A stretch of DNA of 64,000 nucleotides, from assembly GCA_964035575.1 (NCBI GenBank), contig OZ037871.1, positions 1,240,001 through 1,304,000 of the forward strand. The letters are read 5' to 3'. This document shows, one piece after another, positions 43,828 through 55,780 of the stretch. A program made the translations under genes and the position numbers. Origin of the DNA: Rhynchopus sp. YZ270_cl-10. Lineage: Eukaryota > Euglenozoa > Diplonemea > Diplonemida > Diplonemidae. Within the stretch, counting starts at the first letter, position 1. Each line of letters opens with the position of its first letter. Below the pieces are notes generated by a model. That model was given only the letters and a program-made list of their open reading frames with translations. It searched no databases and was not told the DNA's origin.

Positions 43828-44264
43828 AATACAGCCAAGTTTTCAAAAAAAAAAAAAAAAAAAGCAAAAAAGGTGGACTCTTGTTCCTCGAAATATACAG
43901 GAACTACCCCAAACTACCCCATACCCTTCCCCCTTTAACCTACAGTTTTATTTTTTGACTCAACTCCTCACATCACAAGGCAGATTCTCGAGAATCTGTC
44001 TTTTTTTTTCTCTTTTTTATCTGCCATTGAATCCCGTTCCATTTTTGTGACTGTGTATGTCAATGTTCGATGTTTCTTTTAAACGAAATGACGTCTTCGG
44101 GAACAAAAAAAGTATCCAGAATAATTGTGTAAATGACAACCGATTTTTTTTTTTGTTGAGATTTGTTATAGGGCGTGAACGTTCCCCCCTTCCCTTTGGA
44201 CCCCCCCTAGATATAACGTCTTGCTGAGCTGTCAGTAAATTATCTGGATTATTTTTACCGCGGC
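43828..44264. other. Region between elements F and K
   Basis: Right piece of repeat Q (43828-43870, AGTTTTC plus poly-A), then A/T-rich DNA with no gene recognised, up to the CGCGGC target of element K. Confidence 0.5.
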
Positions 44265-46317
44265 CATGGCTTCATAAATATATTGAATATCGTCAATATA
44301 TTGATTTGGTGATGAATATTATTGATTGAATATTGAAAGTGTCAATAATATTGACTGAAAACTGTCAATATTTCAATAATATTGAAATATTGATCATATT
44401 ATTGAATATTGACGTTGCAGTGCCTGCTTTTTCCTTGACGGGAGACCATAGCTGAGAATAAGACTCGGGGACCCGGGACCCGGTTATTCTCAGTGGGACT
44501 GGGCACAATATGTCGAAAACGCTGTGAAAACGCCTGAAAGCGGGTCGGGGACCCGGGCGCGGGAGGGTGGGGCATGGATGGAGGGGTATTCCCAGTCCCT
44601 AGGACTGGGACTGTGCCCAGTACCCGTCCGAGTTCTAGTCCTGGGACAGTACCCGGGACCCGGCTTATTCTCAGCTCCCTTCCAGCCACAGAGTGGAGAG
44701 GCAAAGGGTCAAACTTTTCTGTTGAAGCCATGTGCGCAACATTTCAAAGATTGTGCCATAAATCGCACATTATCACAGCCAAACTATATCATGGATAGGG
44801 TAGAGCTGTGGGCTACCGCTCGTAATTCCTAAACACTTGTGTTTAGGTTTTTAAGGTTGCTGCCCTCCCAGTACCCTCTTGGTGCACCCACCCGAAAATG
44901 CACCAAAGTGTAAGATTTTTTCGGCGTTGGAAAGATTGGGCCTCAAAAATGCGAATCACCAAATCAGATCTGTGAGAGATTTGTTTTTAATTCCTATTTT
45001 CGTGTCGCGAGTTTACGTGGGAAATGCTTTAGAAACGTGCGTTCCTTAAGTACCCTATGGGCAAAACAGGCGTTTTTCACCAAAAACCGGGATTTTCGCA
45101 TTTTTGGGTGGTTTTTTGGGCCCATACCCGGCTATATGGACTGGGAAACGCGATTCTGGGGTGCTAGAACCAGGTCTAGGCCGCACAGGGGTACTTCTGT
45201 GGGCAAAAACAACCCACAAAACCATGCACTGCGTTGTGTTCTGTGACCATTCAGGTGTTTTAGCTAGTGTACGAGGCGTTGCGATCGATTTGGTTTCGTT
45301 CTCGCTCATCAACCACACGAGCTAGCAAAAAATATTTAGGATTCGTAAAACCAAATTTTGTCCGCGCCGCAGGCGCACGGTGCGCTACTTTTTTTATGAG
45401 AGTTGCGAACATACATTTGAAAAATCCATCCATCCACATGTCTTTTTTTATGAGAGGATCAGTGAGTAAATAGTTCCGCTTATCCCTGGTCAGGGGTGGG
45501 GTTTGCTGCTTGGAGAGGAGGTTGTTCTGGGTACAGAACGAGAAAAAAGAGTGGTTGAAACGTGCTAAAACGCAGTCGAGCTCATGCAAAGGGTAGGAGG
45601 TGGGTGGTCCGTACCGTAAGAGAACGGAGGCGGTTCACAACCGCTCGACGAATCACGCGACCTCTTTATACCCCAGCCTTTTTAACAGCCAAAAAAAGTC
45701 TATGATTTTGCACGTGTTACCGTGGGACTCTAAGGGCAATCATGGCTCAGTTCGTAAACGCGCACGTGCCATTCAATGCCATCGCGGGGGAGCGACTTGC
45801 CTTGTGGCATCAGATGGCTCCTTAGTGGGGGGATCTACGCGGACAGTGAGAGGGGGTGGGTGGGGAACAGCATTCTCTACCTGGCTTCTGAAGAAGGGTG
45901 TCTTCCCTTGGGGCTACCGCGAAGTGCAATGCGGACTCGAGAAGTCATGTGGAATTTTGTCATAGTTGGTATCACAAGTCGCCATATTTTTTGCATTTTT
46001 TGGTCCGAAGTTCAATTACCAGTCCTGGAAATTGGGGCAATTTTTTTGTGCCTCAACTCGGGCATGTTTTTATGTGTGGTGCACGAGTTGTGTGAGGTTG
46101 GAAGATGCAGAACCAGTTTCCAAGGGGCGCAAGACCATTGTGTGAAGGAAAGTGTCAATATATTGATCAATATATTGATCAATATTTGCAAATATTGAAT
46201 GGAAAATTTACACGGTAAAAGTGTCAATATATTGAAAATTTCCTACGTGATATTGATCAATATATTGATATTGAAAAAAACGTGAAAAAAAATATTGAAT
46301 ATATTTATGAAGCCATG
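44265..46317. mobile_element. Element K: 2.05-kb transposon, CAATATTG type
   Basis: Inverted ends CATGGCTTCATAAATATATT continue to 25 of 26 matches. An exact 6-bp duplication CGCGGC flanks it (44259-44264, 46318-46323). Arrays of CAATATTGA/TCAATAT fill 44285-44410 and 46150-46300. The core carries a GAGAATAA/TTATTCTC palindrome block (44449-44690) related to element M and, at 45545-45960, the inverted homologue of repeat R from the CSD array. No transposase gene recognised. Its CATGGCT start is shared with element C. Confidence 0.9.
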
Positions 46318-46715
46318 CGCGGCGAAAAAAAAAGAAAAAAACCTCCACCATCAGTTCCGCGGAGGGGGGTTTTTTTATATGTGCGCACTGCGAGGCACAT
46401 TCACCATTGGAATTTTCTCTTTTTTCTCTCTCTCTTTTTTTTTCTTTTTTTCTTTTTTTTTTTTCATGTAAGGTTTTGCCACCCACAAAACGATAGCCCT
46501 CCCATCTTTCCATTCCTCACAAACACACCCTCTCCCTCATACACCCACCTCACAGACACACAATATTTTGTGTTCCCCACACCCACTCCCCCCCTTTTTT
46601 TTTGCGGGACCACCTTTTTTTGCGTCCCCCCAAAAAAAAAAAAAAATCACCCCCTCCCATTACCCCCCCTCCGCTTTTTCAACCTTTTGCATTCATTACC
46701 CCCTTTTTTTTTAAA
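46318..46715. other. Leader region of the receptor gene
   Basis: A Tail-3-like copy (46376-46420), pyrimidine-rich DNA and an acceptor-like CTCACAG at 46549-46555. The open frame continues upstream of the chosen ATG but is C/T-run sequence without protein character. Confidence 0.5.
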
Positions 46716-49700
46716 ATGGCGTTGATCACTGCTTTATTTGTTTCACAGAGTTTGGCGGGGGAGCCGCAGTGTGCAACGGCGCTTGGATCGTGCTATTATT
46801 CCAGCAGTTTTGAAGGACCTGGATTTGGTGATGCGTTCCATGCATTTTACAACCGCGGTGGGTCCTATGTACGTGACTCGGAGGTCCCGCACCTTTGCAG
46901 CAAACAGAACTGGGTGAAGAAGGAGCTGTGCCATTCACACTGTCCACTCCGTCTGATCGTCACTGAGCCTGCTGAGCTGGCGATGACAGTCTGCGTCTTT
47001 GACAACATCTTTGAGCCCTACGACCCGGAAGGCCACCTCGACGCCTTCCACCCTCTTAACGGCAGAGAACTCACCTTTGAACTCCCCGGCGGCCCTTCTG
47101 GATTAGAGACCGGATGCTTCCCAGAAGACTATTCGAGCAGAGACTTCTCCGGGAAAATGGCAATCATCCCCAGAGGAGGCTGCACCTTTCAAGATAAATT
47201 CGTTTCTGCAAAGGGTGCCTCCGCTCTGGCAGGGCTGATGGTGAACAACGACGTCACTGCGAACTCCATCCTTGGACAACGTATCACGATGATTGGCGAC
47301 TCGAGGACGTTCCCAGCGTTTCCTGCTGCAAGCATCCCGAAGCAGCACGGCGACCTCATTGTCTCTGCACTCCGCGCCAACACAACCGTCAAAGGGAAAT
47401 ACGAGCTGAACTGCAGTCCCCTCCCAAACCCAGAGGAATACTGGACAGACGGCTGCCCAGACATGAGACTTCGTGGTGTCTGCTCCTCTGAGACCCTTGC
47501 AGAGGAGGACCAGCTGTGCCAACGCTGCCCCTTCTTCCTCGGGGAGGAGGAGGGGAACGGTGTGTGTCTGTACTCCAACCAGCTGTTCCCGAGGTCGAAG
47601 GCGACCACCTTCGCAGGCGTCGCAATGCCTATGGCGCTCAAAATGTATTTCATGATGGACGACAGTCTCGGCTGCGCAGTCACAGACTTCGAAGGCGCAA
47701 CCGGCAGGATTGTCTTCTTCTACCAACCGCTCTACTGCCTCACGTACGCAGCAGTCCTCAATGCACAGAAAGCTGGGGCGGCAGCGGTCGTTCTTGTTGT
47801 GTACGGCAGTCGTCAGACTGTTGAAGGACCCTCTCTCGGAGTGAACATTCCTGTGCATCTGATTCATAAGGACGATTATGGTGCGTTTTATGATGGGGTC
47901 GTTCGGCCGGCGATAGCTACGGGTACGTACCTCAGATTGAATGGAAGGCTGAATGGGGCTACTGGTGCACCCGACTGGGTGATGACGATTGTCGTTGGGG
48001 GGCCTGTGTTGAACACGACAGTGGTGGACAGCACGACAGCGCCTGTGCCGTTGATTGCGTCGCCGTCGTCGATTTCGACGAGGCCGTCGTGGGAGTGGTC
48101 GCCCGCAGTGTGTGTGTGCCTGTCGCTGTGCTTCGTCCTCTTGCTGCTTCTCGGTGCAGTCTTCCGCAACCAACGTAAAAACGCAATCGAACTTCCCTCA
48201 GAGGATGGGGAGAGCCAAGCCTTCGCCGTCCCCCTCGGTGTGGCGTCGATGTCGCTCAGTCTCTCGCTGCTGTTGACGATTGCGACAGTTGCGTTCGTGC
48301 TTGCCTTCTCTGCTGGTCAGGAGTCCACCGACACAGCACTCCAGAACGGTCGTGACGCAGCCCAGCAAACATACGAGAACGCTTTCCAAAACGTTGAAAC
48401 CGTCGCAAAAGATATGCGCAAAGCGCTCGTCGGGAAGGTGGTGACCGGTGTCCTCCTCGCGATCGGGCAGGGCGAAGCAATCAACCGCGTCACCGTCTCC
48501 ATGTACGAAGACATGGATGGCTCCTGGGCTGAATTCGACGCACGCACAAAAACCTTCTTCAACTTTGCGAACCGAGAGTACGGGAAAGGGTGGCTGCCGC
48601 AGGTCTTCTCCCGTTACGAATACTTTATATCACGCAAGCTCAAAACTGACGACCGGTCGAACGCAGAACGCAACGACGGGATTGCAAACCCGGTCGGCGC
48701 GGAGCGCAACTTTGGAAGCGCCTACGGGACCCTTGAGTACCGTTTTGTCTCTGGCACACCGGTGGCGAACTCCGTGGTCTCCCGCTATCGTGCGAACCCG
48801 TGGAACATGCTTGGCGGTGCGCCGGGCAAGCTGTCGGATGTCATCGCTAGCAGCCAGCCTGAGTGGTCCTATGTGTGGCACCTCACGGATATGAGCTCAC
48901 CGCAGGTGGAGGACGACTTCCGCCTGCCGCTCTCTGTGTTCACCACGATCTGGGATCCGGTCCAGACCAACCTCGGGTATGTAGAAGCGCGGACGCAGCT
49001 GTCCACGTTTGCGGCGATCGTGACCAGCGCCTTCGAGGATGGCGGGAAGGTCGAGAACATGACGCTGGTCCTCTACGACCGCAGTAAGCTGCATGTCATC
49101 GCCACGAACGTGCTGACCTCCTCTGAGCGCATGCTTGTCGGGCAGATCTACGATGGTGTGTACACCGACATGTACAAAGTCTACAAGGTGTATGACCTGC
49201 CGTCAGTGGAGCTGGTTGCATACTACAACCACGTGCAGGGGAACATCAGCCAGCCAGATGGAGATGAGCGTGACTTTGAGCAGCGCAGCAGCTATGTCCA
49301 GCCGCCCATGAACATTGTCAAGATCGTGGCTCAGGACGGTGCTGCGGTAGACGTGTCCGGCTCTGCGTGGGATGTGGAGCTGCGGGGTGGCTCCTACGAG
49401 GTGGACCCGGTCACTGGTGTGGATCTGTTCCGCTTCAACGGCAACACAATCCTCTTCATGTACCTCAACATGACAACAGACTACCACCTGGTTGAGTCCG
49501 CCCGTGTGCGTGACCCAGAGAAAGGCACCGATGGCAACGCAACCAACGGGAACTACGCATCCTCGTTGGACATCTTCTCCGAGACGAAGCATCTTGGGAA
49601 CGGGAAGTGGTGTGTCAGCTCGAACGAGTACGCTGCAACAGGGGGCACACCGGTGGACGTGCACTGTCTGTACCGCGAGAACTTTTTCCGCAAGTCGTAC

Positions 49701-51634
49701 ACATTCAGCATCCGTGTGAAGTCGGACGTGCTCGTCAACGACACCGCCGTCTCCTCGGCGACCCCCGTCCTCGTGAGCGACACGCCTGTCGGGGAGACCA
49801 ACTTCCGCCTTTTCGCAAACGGTATTCTCACCCTCAACGTCATCAGCTTTGGCTGCCGCACGGAGAAGTTTGCGGACGGCCTTCCTGCGGGCGAGTGGAC
49901 ACACATCACGGCCGTTGTGGACGCACGCCTCTGGTACTGCGCAGTGTACCTCAACGGGAAGCTGCACTCGAGGGGCGAGATCACTGTCGAGTATGGGCGC
50001 ATGACGCTGTCGACGCCTGTGGAGGTGGGGCGTGGCTTTGTTGGTGTGATGGAGAACGCACAGTTCTACAACACGTCGTTCTCTGAGGAGGAGGTCGCGC
50101 TGTACCACAGGCGTGGCACCTTTGAGCGCAATGTGGCGGAACGCCGCTGGCTTGCCGTGACGGACGTCATTTCGACGAACAGGTATACATACGGTATCAA
50201 CTGGGCTGTGACGGGGCTGCTGCCGTACGATGACATCTACCGTGAGGTCGACGAGAACAACAGAGTCACAATGACGAACCTGCAGGTCGAGGAGGACAAC
50301 ACGCAGAAGGAGCTCCGCCAGCGCAGCAACGAGACGATCCTTGTCATCATCGTCATTGCACTGGCGAGTGTGCTCATCTTCCTCGTCTTCAACGACGTGC
50401 TGACGAAGCCCTTTGCGCAGTGTGCCGTCACCATGACGGACGCGGCTGTCATGAACATCGAAGAGATCCCGCAGCAGCACTCCTACATCAGAGAGCTCAA
50501 CGCCATGAACCGCGCTACGACGCTCATGATGCGCAACCTGAAGGAGTACAAATCGTACATGCCTCAGTCGCTGCAGATCAACACGACTGACGACGATGAG
50601 ACGGAGGCGCCGATGAAGTCTGACGGAGGTGCGTCGCTTGCCTCGACACTGAACAACCGCCATGGTGGCCGTGCGAGCAGGTACTCTATTGGGTCGCGTA
50701 CACAGCTGTCTTCGGGCAACACATCAGGCAGTGCGAGACAAGAGGCTGTGTCCTTCCACGCAGCTCTTGCAGGCGAGAAGCGCAAGATCATGGGTGTCAG
50801 TCTCAGCTCGCGCAAGATCTCCTACTGTGTCATCAACGTGCGCAACTTCCACAGCAAGGTGTGGAAGATGTCTGACCGCGACCTCCTCGGCATCCACGGG
50901 CAGATCCTCTCCATTGCACTGTCCGCCTTCGTCGCGTCTAAGGGTATTGCTGAGGTCTTCAGCGGCGACCGCTTTGCCTGCTCCTTCAATGCGGCCAAGG
51001 CGATTGGTGCGCACCGCAGTGCAGCGGCGCAGGCTTGTGTGATCATCAAGGACAAGGTCAAAGACGAACTCGACATCAACGTGTCTGCCGCGGCTGTGTC
51101 TGGGGAGGCGCGTGTCGGGAACATGGGGAACGAAGTTATGAAGCGGTTCTCGTTCATCTCGCCCGTCGTGACCTGGGCACATGCCCTGGAACGCTACACG
51201 CGCAGCCTCACAAGCAACGTGACTGCAGACTACTACGTGGCGGAGGAGGTGCGCGGTGCGTACTACACACGCTCCCTCGGGACGGTGCTCTTCGAGAAGC
51301 GCCACCAGACGAAGCCCATCAAGGTCTACGACATCCCCTCCATCAGAAGCGCAGGTGCTGGCGACGAGTGGATGTACCAGCTCGAAGCACAAGAGCGCTC
51401 CGACCCCTACAAAAGGTGGGGAACATGGGTGGGTGCGCTGATGGACGAAGACTGGCCGGTATGATTTTGATTTTTTTTTCTAACTACACATTTTCCCCAC
51501 AGGTTGCCTACCGCACTGCGCTGGACATGTCAGAAAAGGAAGATATGTACGACGAGAAGTGTGCCTCATACCAGGCCCTTAAGGCCTGCATGGAGATCAA
51601 AAAATACTCGCACATCCGCATTCCTTACCACTAG
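46716..51634 (+). CDS. Receptor-like protein: PA domains, LamG, degenerate cyclase
   Basis: Exons 46716-51458 and 51503-51634 encode 1624 aa; the intron is 44 nt (GTATGATTTTG...CCCCACAG). Order: signal peptide (1-15), PA-like domain (about 115-225), Cys-rich link, second PA-like domain (295-408), membrane segments near 462-484 and 508-531, a large presumably extracellular region with a LamG-like part (about 989-1135, WTHITAVVDA...VYLNGKL), a membrane segment 1206-1226, and a class III nucleotidyl-cyclase-like domain (about 1350-1560). The first metal Asp site reads VINVRNF, and the usual VNxAxR segment reads VTWAHALER, while FSGDRF and VSGEARVGNMG are kept. Probably a signalling receptor with an inactive or altered cyclase; ligand unknown. 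Confidence 0.85.
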
Positions 51635-52687
51635 AGGGGGACTGTGTCCCCAGATTCTTTTGCTCACCTTGAGTGGAGGCTGTTTGAAAACAGTGAAAGC
51701 TCTCACAGCTGCACTGCTCAATAAATTTTTACAAAACAAAAATACAAAAACAAAGATAATAGGCACAGCCAATTGTGTGGCTGTGATGCATTCCGTGAGG
51801 AGGCCATGTGTCCGCCTACTGTCTGACGCTTCTTTTTTTGGTGTCTGCATCTACCATTGCAGTGAAGTAAATTACTTAACTTGTGGGTTAGTTTCACTGT
51901 TGCAAGCCAACGATGAAACCACAAATAAAACCATAAGTCAAGTCAGTTACTTCACTGTCGTGAAGAGAGGCGTCCACACCTTCGCCCGTCTTTCTCAAAG
52001 GTGACCAAGCATAGTGAGGCTTAGGTTCATCCGTTCATCTTCCCCCTTCAACCTTCCCCCGTTTTCACAACTCTTATCGTATATCTTTCTATCAGTAATA
52101 TTTTTTCCCCCTCTTTTTGCTTGAAGTGTGCACGTATTTTTAAATGCATTTTGCCAAGCTTGTTTTTGTGTTGTGTCTGTGTGTGAGGTAGAGTCAGCTT
52201 CTTTTATACCTTTTTTTTGGAAAAGATCTGTCTAGGGCCTCGTGTTCATCTTTCAAAAAGTTATGTATTTTTTTCTTTTATTTATAATGCACGCTTTACC
52301 TTCACTTCACACACCATTTATTCTTTTCCCCATCCCCCCTTTCCCATAGCAGCCCTTAAGTTCATAGCATTTTGTTAGTGTACGTATCATTTAGTACTAT
52401 GTTGCGCCAGAGCGGCAGTCTTGCGGCGCAAAAGAAAAAAAATAAAAAAAACATAAACTTTACAGCAAAATAGTGGAGCACACCCGGCGACACTAGTACA
52501 TGTGAGTTTTCAGAAATAAAGATTTCATAAAATAATGGTCAGACCAGAGGGTTCGTAACGTTTTATTTTAACAAGGTGATGTGTCAATCAACCCGCTCAC
52601 CGAGTAAAAGAGGCACCAGACGGATCGCAAGACCCGACTAGCCCACACAGAACAACATGCCGCCAGGGCTAGTAATAAGTAACAAAA

Positions 52688-52739
52688 AGGTGACCAAGCA
52701 TGAAAGGCTTAGAGCCATCTGATAAGCTTTTCTCTTTAT
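52688..52739 (+). repeat. Tail-1 repeat (diverged LINE tail)
   Basis: GGTGACCAAGC-ATGAAAG-GCTTAGAGCCATC followed by TGATAAGCTTTTCTCTTT. Substitutions spare the AAGC/GCTT stem. Confidence 0.8.
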
Positions 52740-53168
52740 GTTCTCTGCTGCATTAGGGCTGAGTGTGCTGCAGTCTGCATGTCTGTATTAGACCTTCCCC
52801 TTGGGGTGTCATTTCGTCACAACAGCCATTGTTTTTGAGATGGGAACAGATCCCACCCAACCTACTGCGGCGATAGTATTGCTGCAAACAAGACTTGTCG
52901 CTAGCTGCATTTCTGCCCCCCCTTTTTGGCAGTTTATTGTGCAAAAAGGAAGGGGGGGCAAAGATGGTATTCAAAAAAAAAAATCAGAGTAAATTATTGT
53001 GTTTTCTGAACACAAAGGGGGGGGGGAAGCAATACGATATGGTCTTGTTTCCTGATAGGTGTGCATGGGTGTCGTGTTGAATTTTTACCTTTGCGAGTTT
53101 TTCTTTCTATCAACGTCATATTCGCTTGCATTCGGTAACCATCTTTTTGCTCGTCAGTATGCCTGTCA

Positions 53169-53202
<34 letters not shown>

Positions 53203-54407
53203 GGGGGGGGGTAAAAATAGAAAAAAATGAAGTAGTTCTCCAAGGTATTTAAGCAAAACCCAAAAAAAACTTCTGGAACGTAACTATTCCTGGAATGTCT
53301 AGCTGAAAAAACAAATATTTGGGGAAATATCCTGAACCTGCTTCGGAAAAGAGGAATGGTCGAAAACAAGGACAATTTTTTTAAACTGTGCGTAATTCCT
53401 ACCCCTTCTTTCGGGTGACATTTAAGTACAGAAGCCTGCCTCTTTTTGAGTGATTCTTTTGTTGAATTTTTTGTCGATCAAAAATAAGGAAGTATGTTGT
53501 ACACTTTGGGTAGGCGGAACATAGGTCGGGTCACGAAAATGCGCACTGTTGAAAATGAACGGCACCAGACAGCGTGCTCTGACGCTAGATATCACAGTTC
53601 ACCAGTGTGCACCGTCGGTTCTCCTGAAAAAAAATCCTCCAGTTTTTTTTTTTTTTTGTCCCTTTTTCAAAACTAGCTTTGGTCTATAGGGACTGTCACT
53701 GGTTATTTTTGTTCTTTTTTTTTCTCTTTTTTTTTTCAACTTTTTTCATATTTCTTCTTCTTTTTTAGGTCCGCGATTTTTCTTCGTCCAGAGATTCACG
53801 ATGCTATTTGCAGATACCCACGCCACCTAGTTTAGTTGTGACTCTCTAGTCGTCTCACTAAACCAGGAAAGGGGTGAGTTCTTCTGCGTGGTAATGTAAT
53901 CACTTCACGGAGCGCTTCTTTGCGCCCTTTCCTCGAAACTTCCCCCCTTTCTCTCTCTTTGTTTTGTCTTTTTTTTTTTTTTTTTTTTTTTTTTTGTTCT
54001 GCGCTTTACACTAAGCCCCCTTTGATTATCGTTACCGTTCTTTCTTTTATTATCTCCCTCTGAACCAGTGTCTTATCCAGGAATCCAGATTTCAAGATTG
54101 GGGGTGGGGAGGAGGAGGAGGAGGCCAACTCCTTTTTTTTTTTTGCGGAGCAAACCAATGAAAAATGGCGCAGGCAAAAAAATTAATGCGCGGGATTTCA
54201 TGGTGCGGTCAGCAAACCCAAGGTATTTCGTGGTTTCAACCACGGTTTTACCAGGATTTTTTTTTTGGCCCTCCCGACCCTCCCCTCGACCCCTAAAAAA
54301 GACACTGCTCTGAACAAGCGGCCGTTCGACTCCGATGTGTACGGTGAGGCTCTCTTTTTTTTTTTCGGTAACGTAGCAAATACGGGGATTAGGTTCATCT
54401 TACCAAA

Positions 54408-54455
54408 ACCTTGTATGCACGCGAGGCATATTCGGATCTTTCAAATTTTCCTTCT
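54408..54455 (+). repeat. Tail-3 repeat with altered, still paired stem
   Basis: TATGC-ACGCGAG-GCATA keeps a five-pair stem although most other Tail-3 copies have GTGC/GCAC. ATTCGGATCTTTCAAATTTTCCTTC follows in pieces matching the usual TCATCTTACAA...TTTTC end. Confidence 0.7.
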
Positions 54456-54757
54456 TTTTTTTTAAAAAGGCTTTTAAGGTGACTTAGCAGGAGGCGAAGG
54501 TCCATCTCATAAACTCTTTTTTCTTTTTTTTCTTTTATAGATGATATGTTGTACGAGAGACATTCATCTACCAAGTTTTTCTCTGTTAGTTTTGTTAGCC
54601 CATGTCAAACCAGAAACCCCCTCCCACATCTCCCCCGTTTTATTAGCCACACAAACCAGATTAATTTGTTGTAGTATAAGCCTCCCACTGACTGTACGAC
54701 GGAATATAGCTATTTTTTTTGCTATTTTTTTTTTTTTTTTTTTTTTGTTTTTTTTTT

Positions 54758-54805
54758 TGATGTGTGTGCACGAGAAGCTCATTCATCTTACAAGTTTTTC
54801 TTTTC
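54758..54805 (+). repeat. Tail-3 repeat
   Basis: GTGTGTGC-ACGAGAA-GCTCA, then TTCATCTTACAAGTTTTTC and T/C runs. The end is the same as in Tail-1 while the stem is of the GTGC type. Confidence 0.75.
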
Positions 54806-54895
54806 ACCCCCCCCCCCCTTTTTTTCACACACAACCTCACAACCTCACAACACAGCTCAAATTTCTGTCATTCAGTTCCTCTCCATCTTTTAGTG

Positions 54896-55127
54896 TACTT
54901 GGATCGCCCGAAATATCTTTGGGCGGATTTTTCGGGCGTGGGTCCCGAGCACCCGAACTGTTCCCGATATATATGGCGCGTAATAAAGGAAATTTACGCG
55001 TAATTCGGGTGAATTTGGGCAGAATTATGCCTCAGTACCAACCACCGGATTTCGGGCGCACATAACGCCCAAAATCCGCCCCTAATTGGCCCGAAGTGCC
55101 CGAAATATATTTCGGGCGGTCCAAGTA
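54896..55127. mobile_element. Element N: 232-bp miniature element, TTCGGGC type
   Basis: Inverted ends TACTTGGATCGCCCGAAATA and TACTTGGACCGCCCGAAATA. TAGTG flanks both sides (54891-54895, 55128-55132). The body repeats CGCCCGAA, TTCGGGCG and CCCGAA on both strands, again a terminal array of one palindrome-like word in a GC-rich island within T-rich DNA. No gene. Confidence 0.82.
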
Positions 55128-55727
55128 TAGTGTACCGTTTACTTTTTTTTCTCCGTTTTGAAAAAAAACTAAACACTTTTTTTTTGAAGAACAGCGCCTC
55201 CACCAGCCCCCCCCGGGAAGAGGCACTTGTACCTTCACCTTCTCATTTTTTTAAGTTCCTAAGCACGAGGCTGAGGACTGCCTTACAAAACCTTTTGAAA
55301 AGGTGATGGCGTGAGGCTTAGGTTCGTCGTAAACAACTTTTTTCTCTTTTTTTCTTTTTCGCACTTTTGCTTAGTTCAAGGATGACCAAAGACACATACA
55401 CTGCTTAGGCCTATTATACCAAACTCACTCATACCCTCTCTACCAAAGTTCGTAATGTATAACCTGTATTTGTAGCTTTCCCACTCCTTTTGTAATGAAA
55501 CGAGTTGAACCCGCGAGGTGTGCAATTTCATCATTTGTCGATAACGATTTTGTGACGAAACAAACAGGTGGACATCAGGAGGATGGATACATACATACAG
55601 AGCACATTGTTATTTTTTTTAAAAGGCTACTACACACGAAAGCGTGCAGTTGTCCTTCAATTGTTCTTCAAGATATATGTGTGAAAACAGGTGTGGCCTA
55701 TCCTTAGCAATCGGAATCGGATCCCAT

Positions 55728-55780
55728 AAGTGTGTGTGTGTGCACGAGAGGCACATCCATCCTGCAAACTTCTTTTTAAG
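55728..55780 (+). repeat. Tail-3 repeat
   Basis: TGTGTGTGC-ACGAGAG-GCACA, then TCCATCCTGCAAACTTCTTTTT. The loop is identical to the LINE tail loop, while the stem is entirely different but complementary. Confidence 0.8.

Noticed and set aside
44399-44832. Gly/Pro-rich open frames around the GGGACCCGG palindromes
   Set aside because: They follow the hairpin repeat block inside element K and have no protein-like features.
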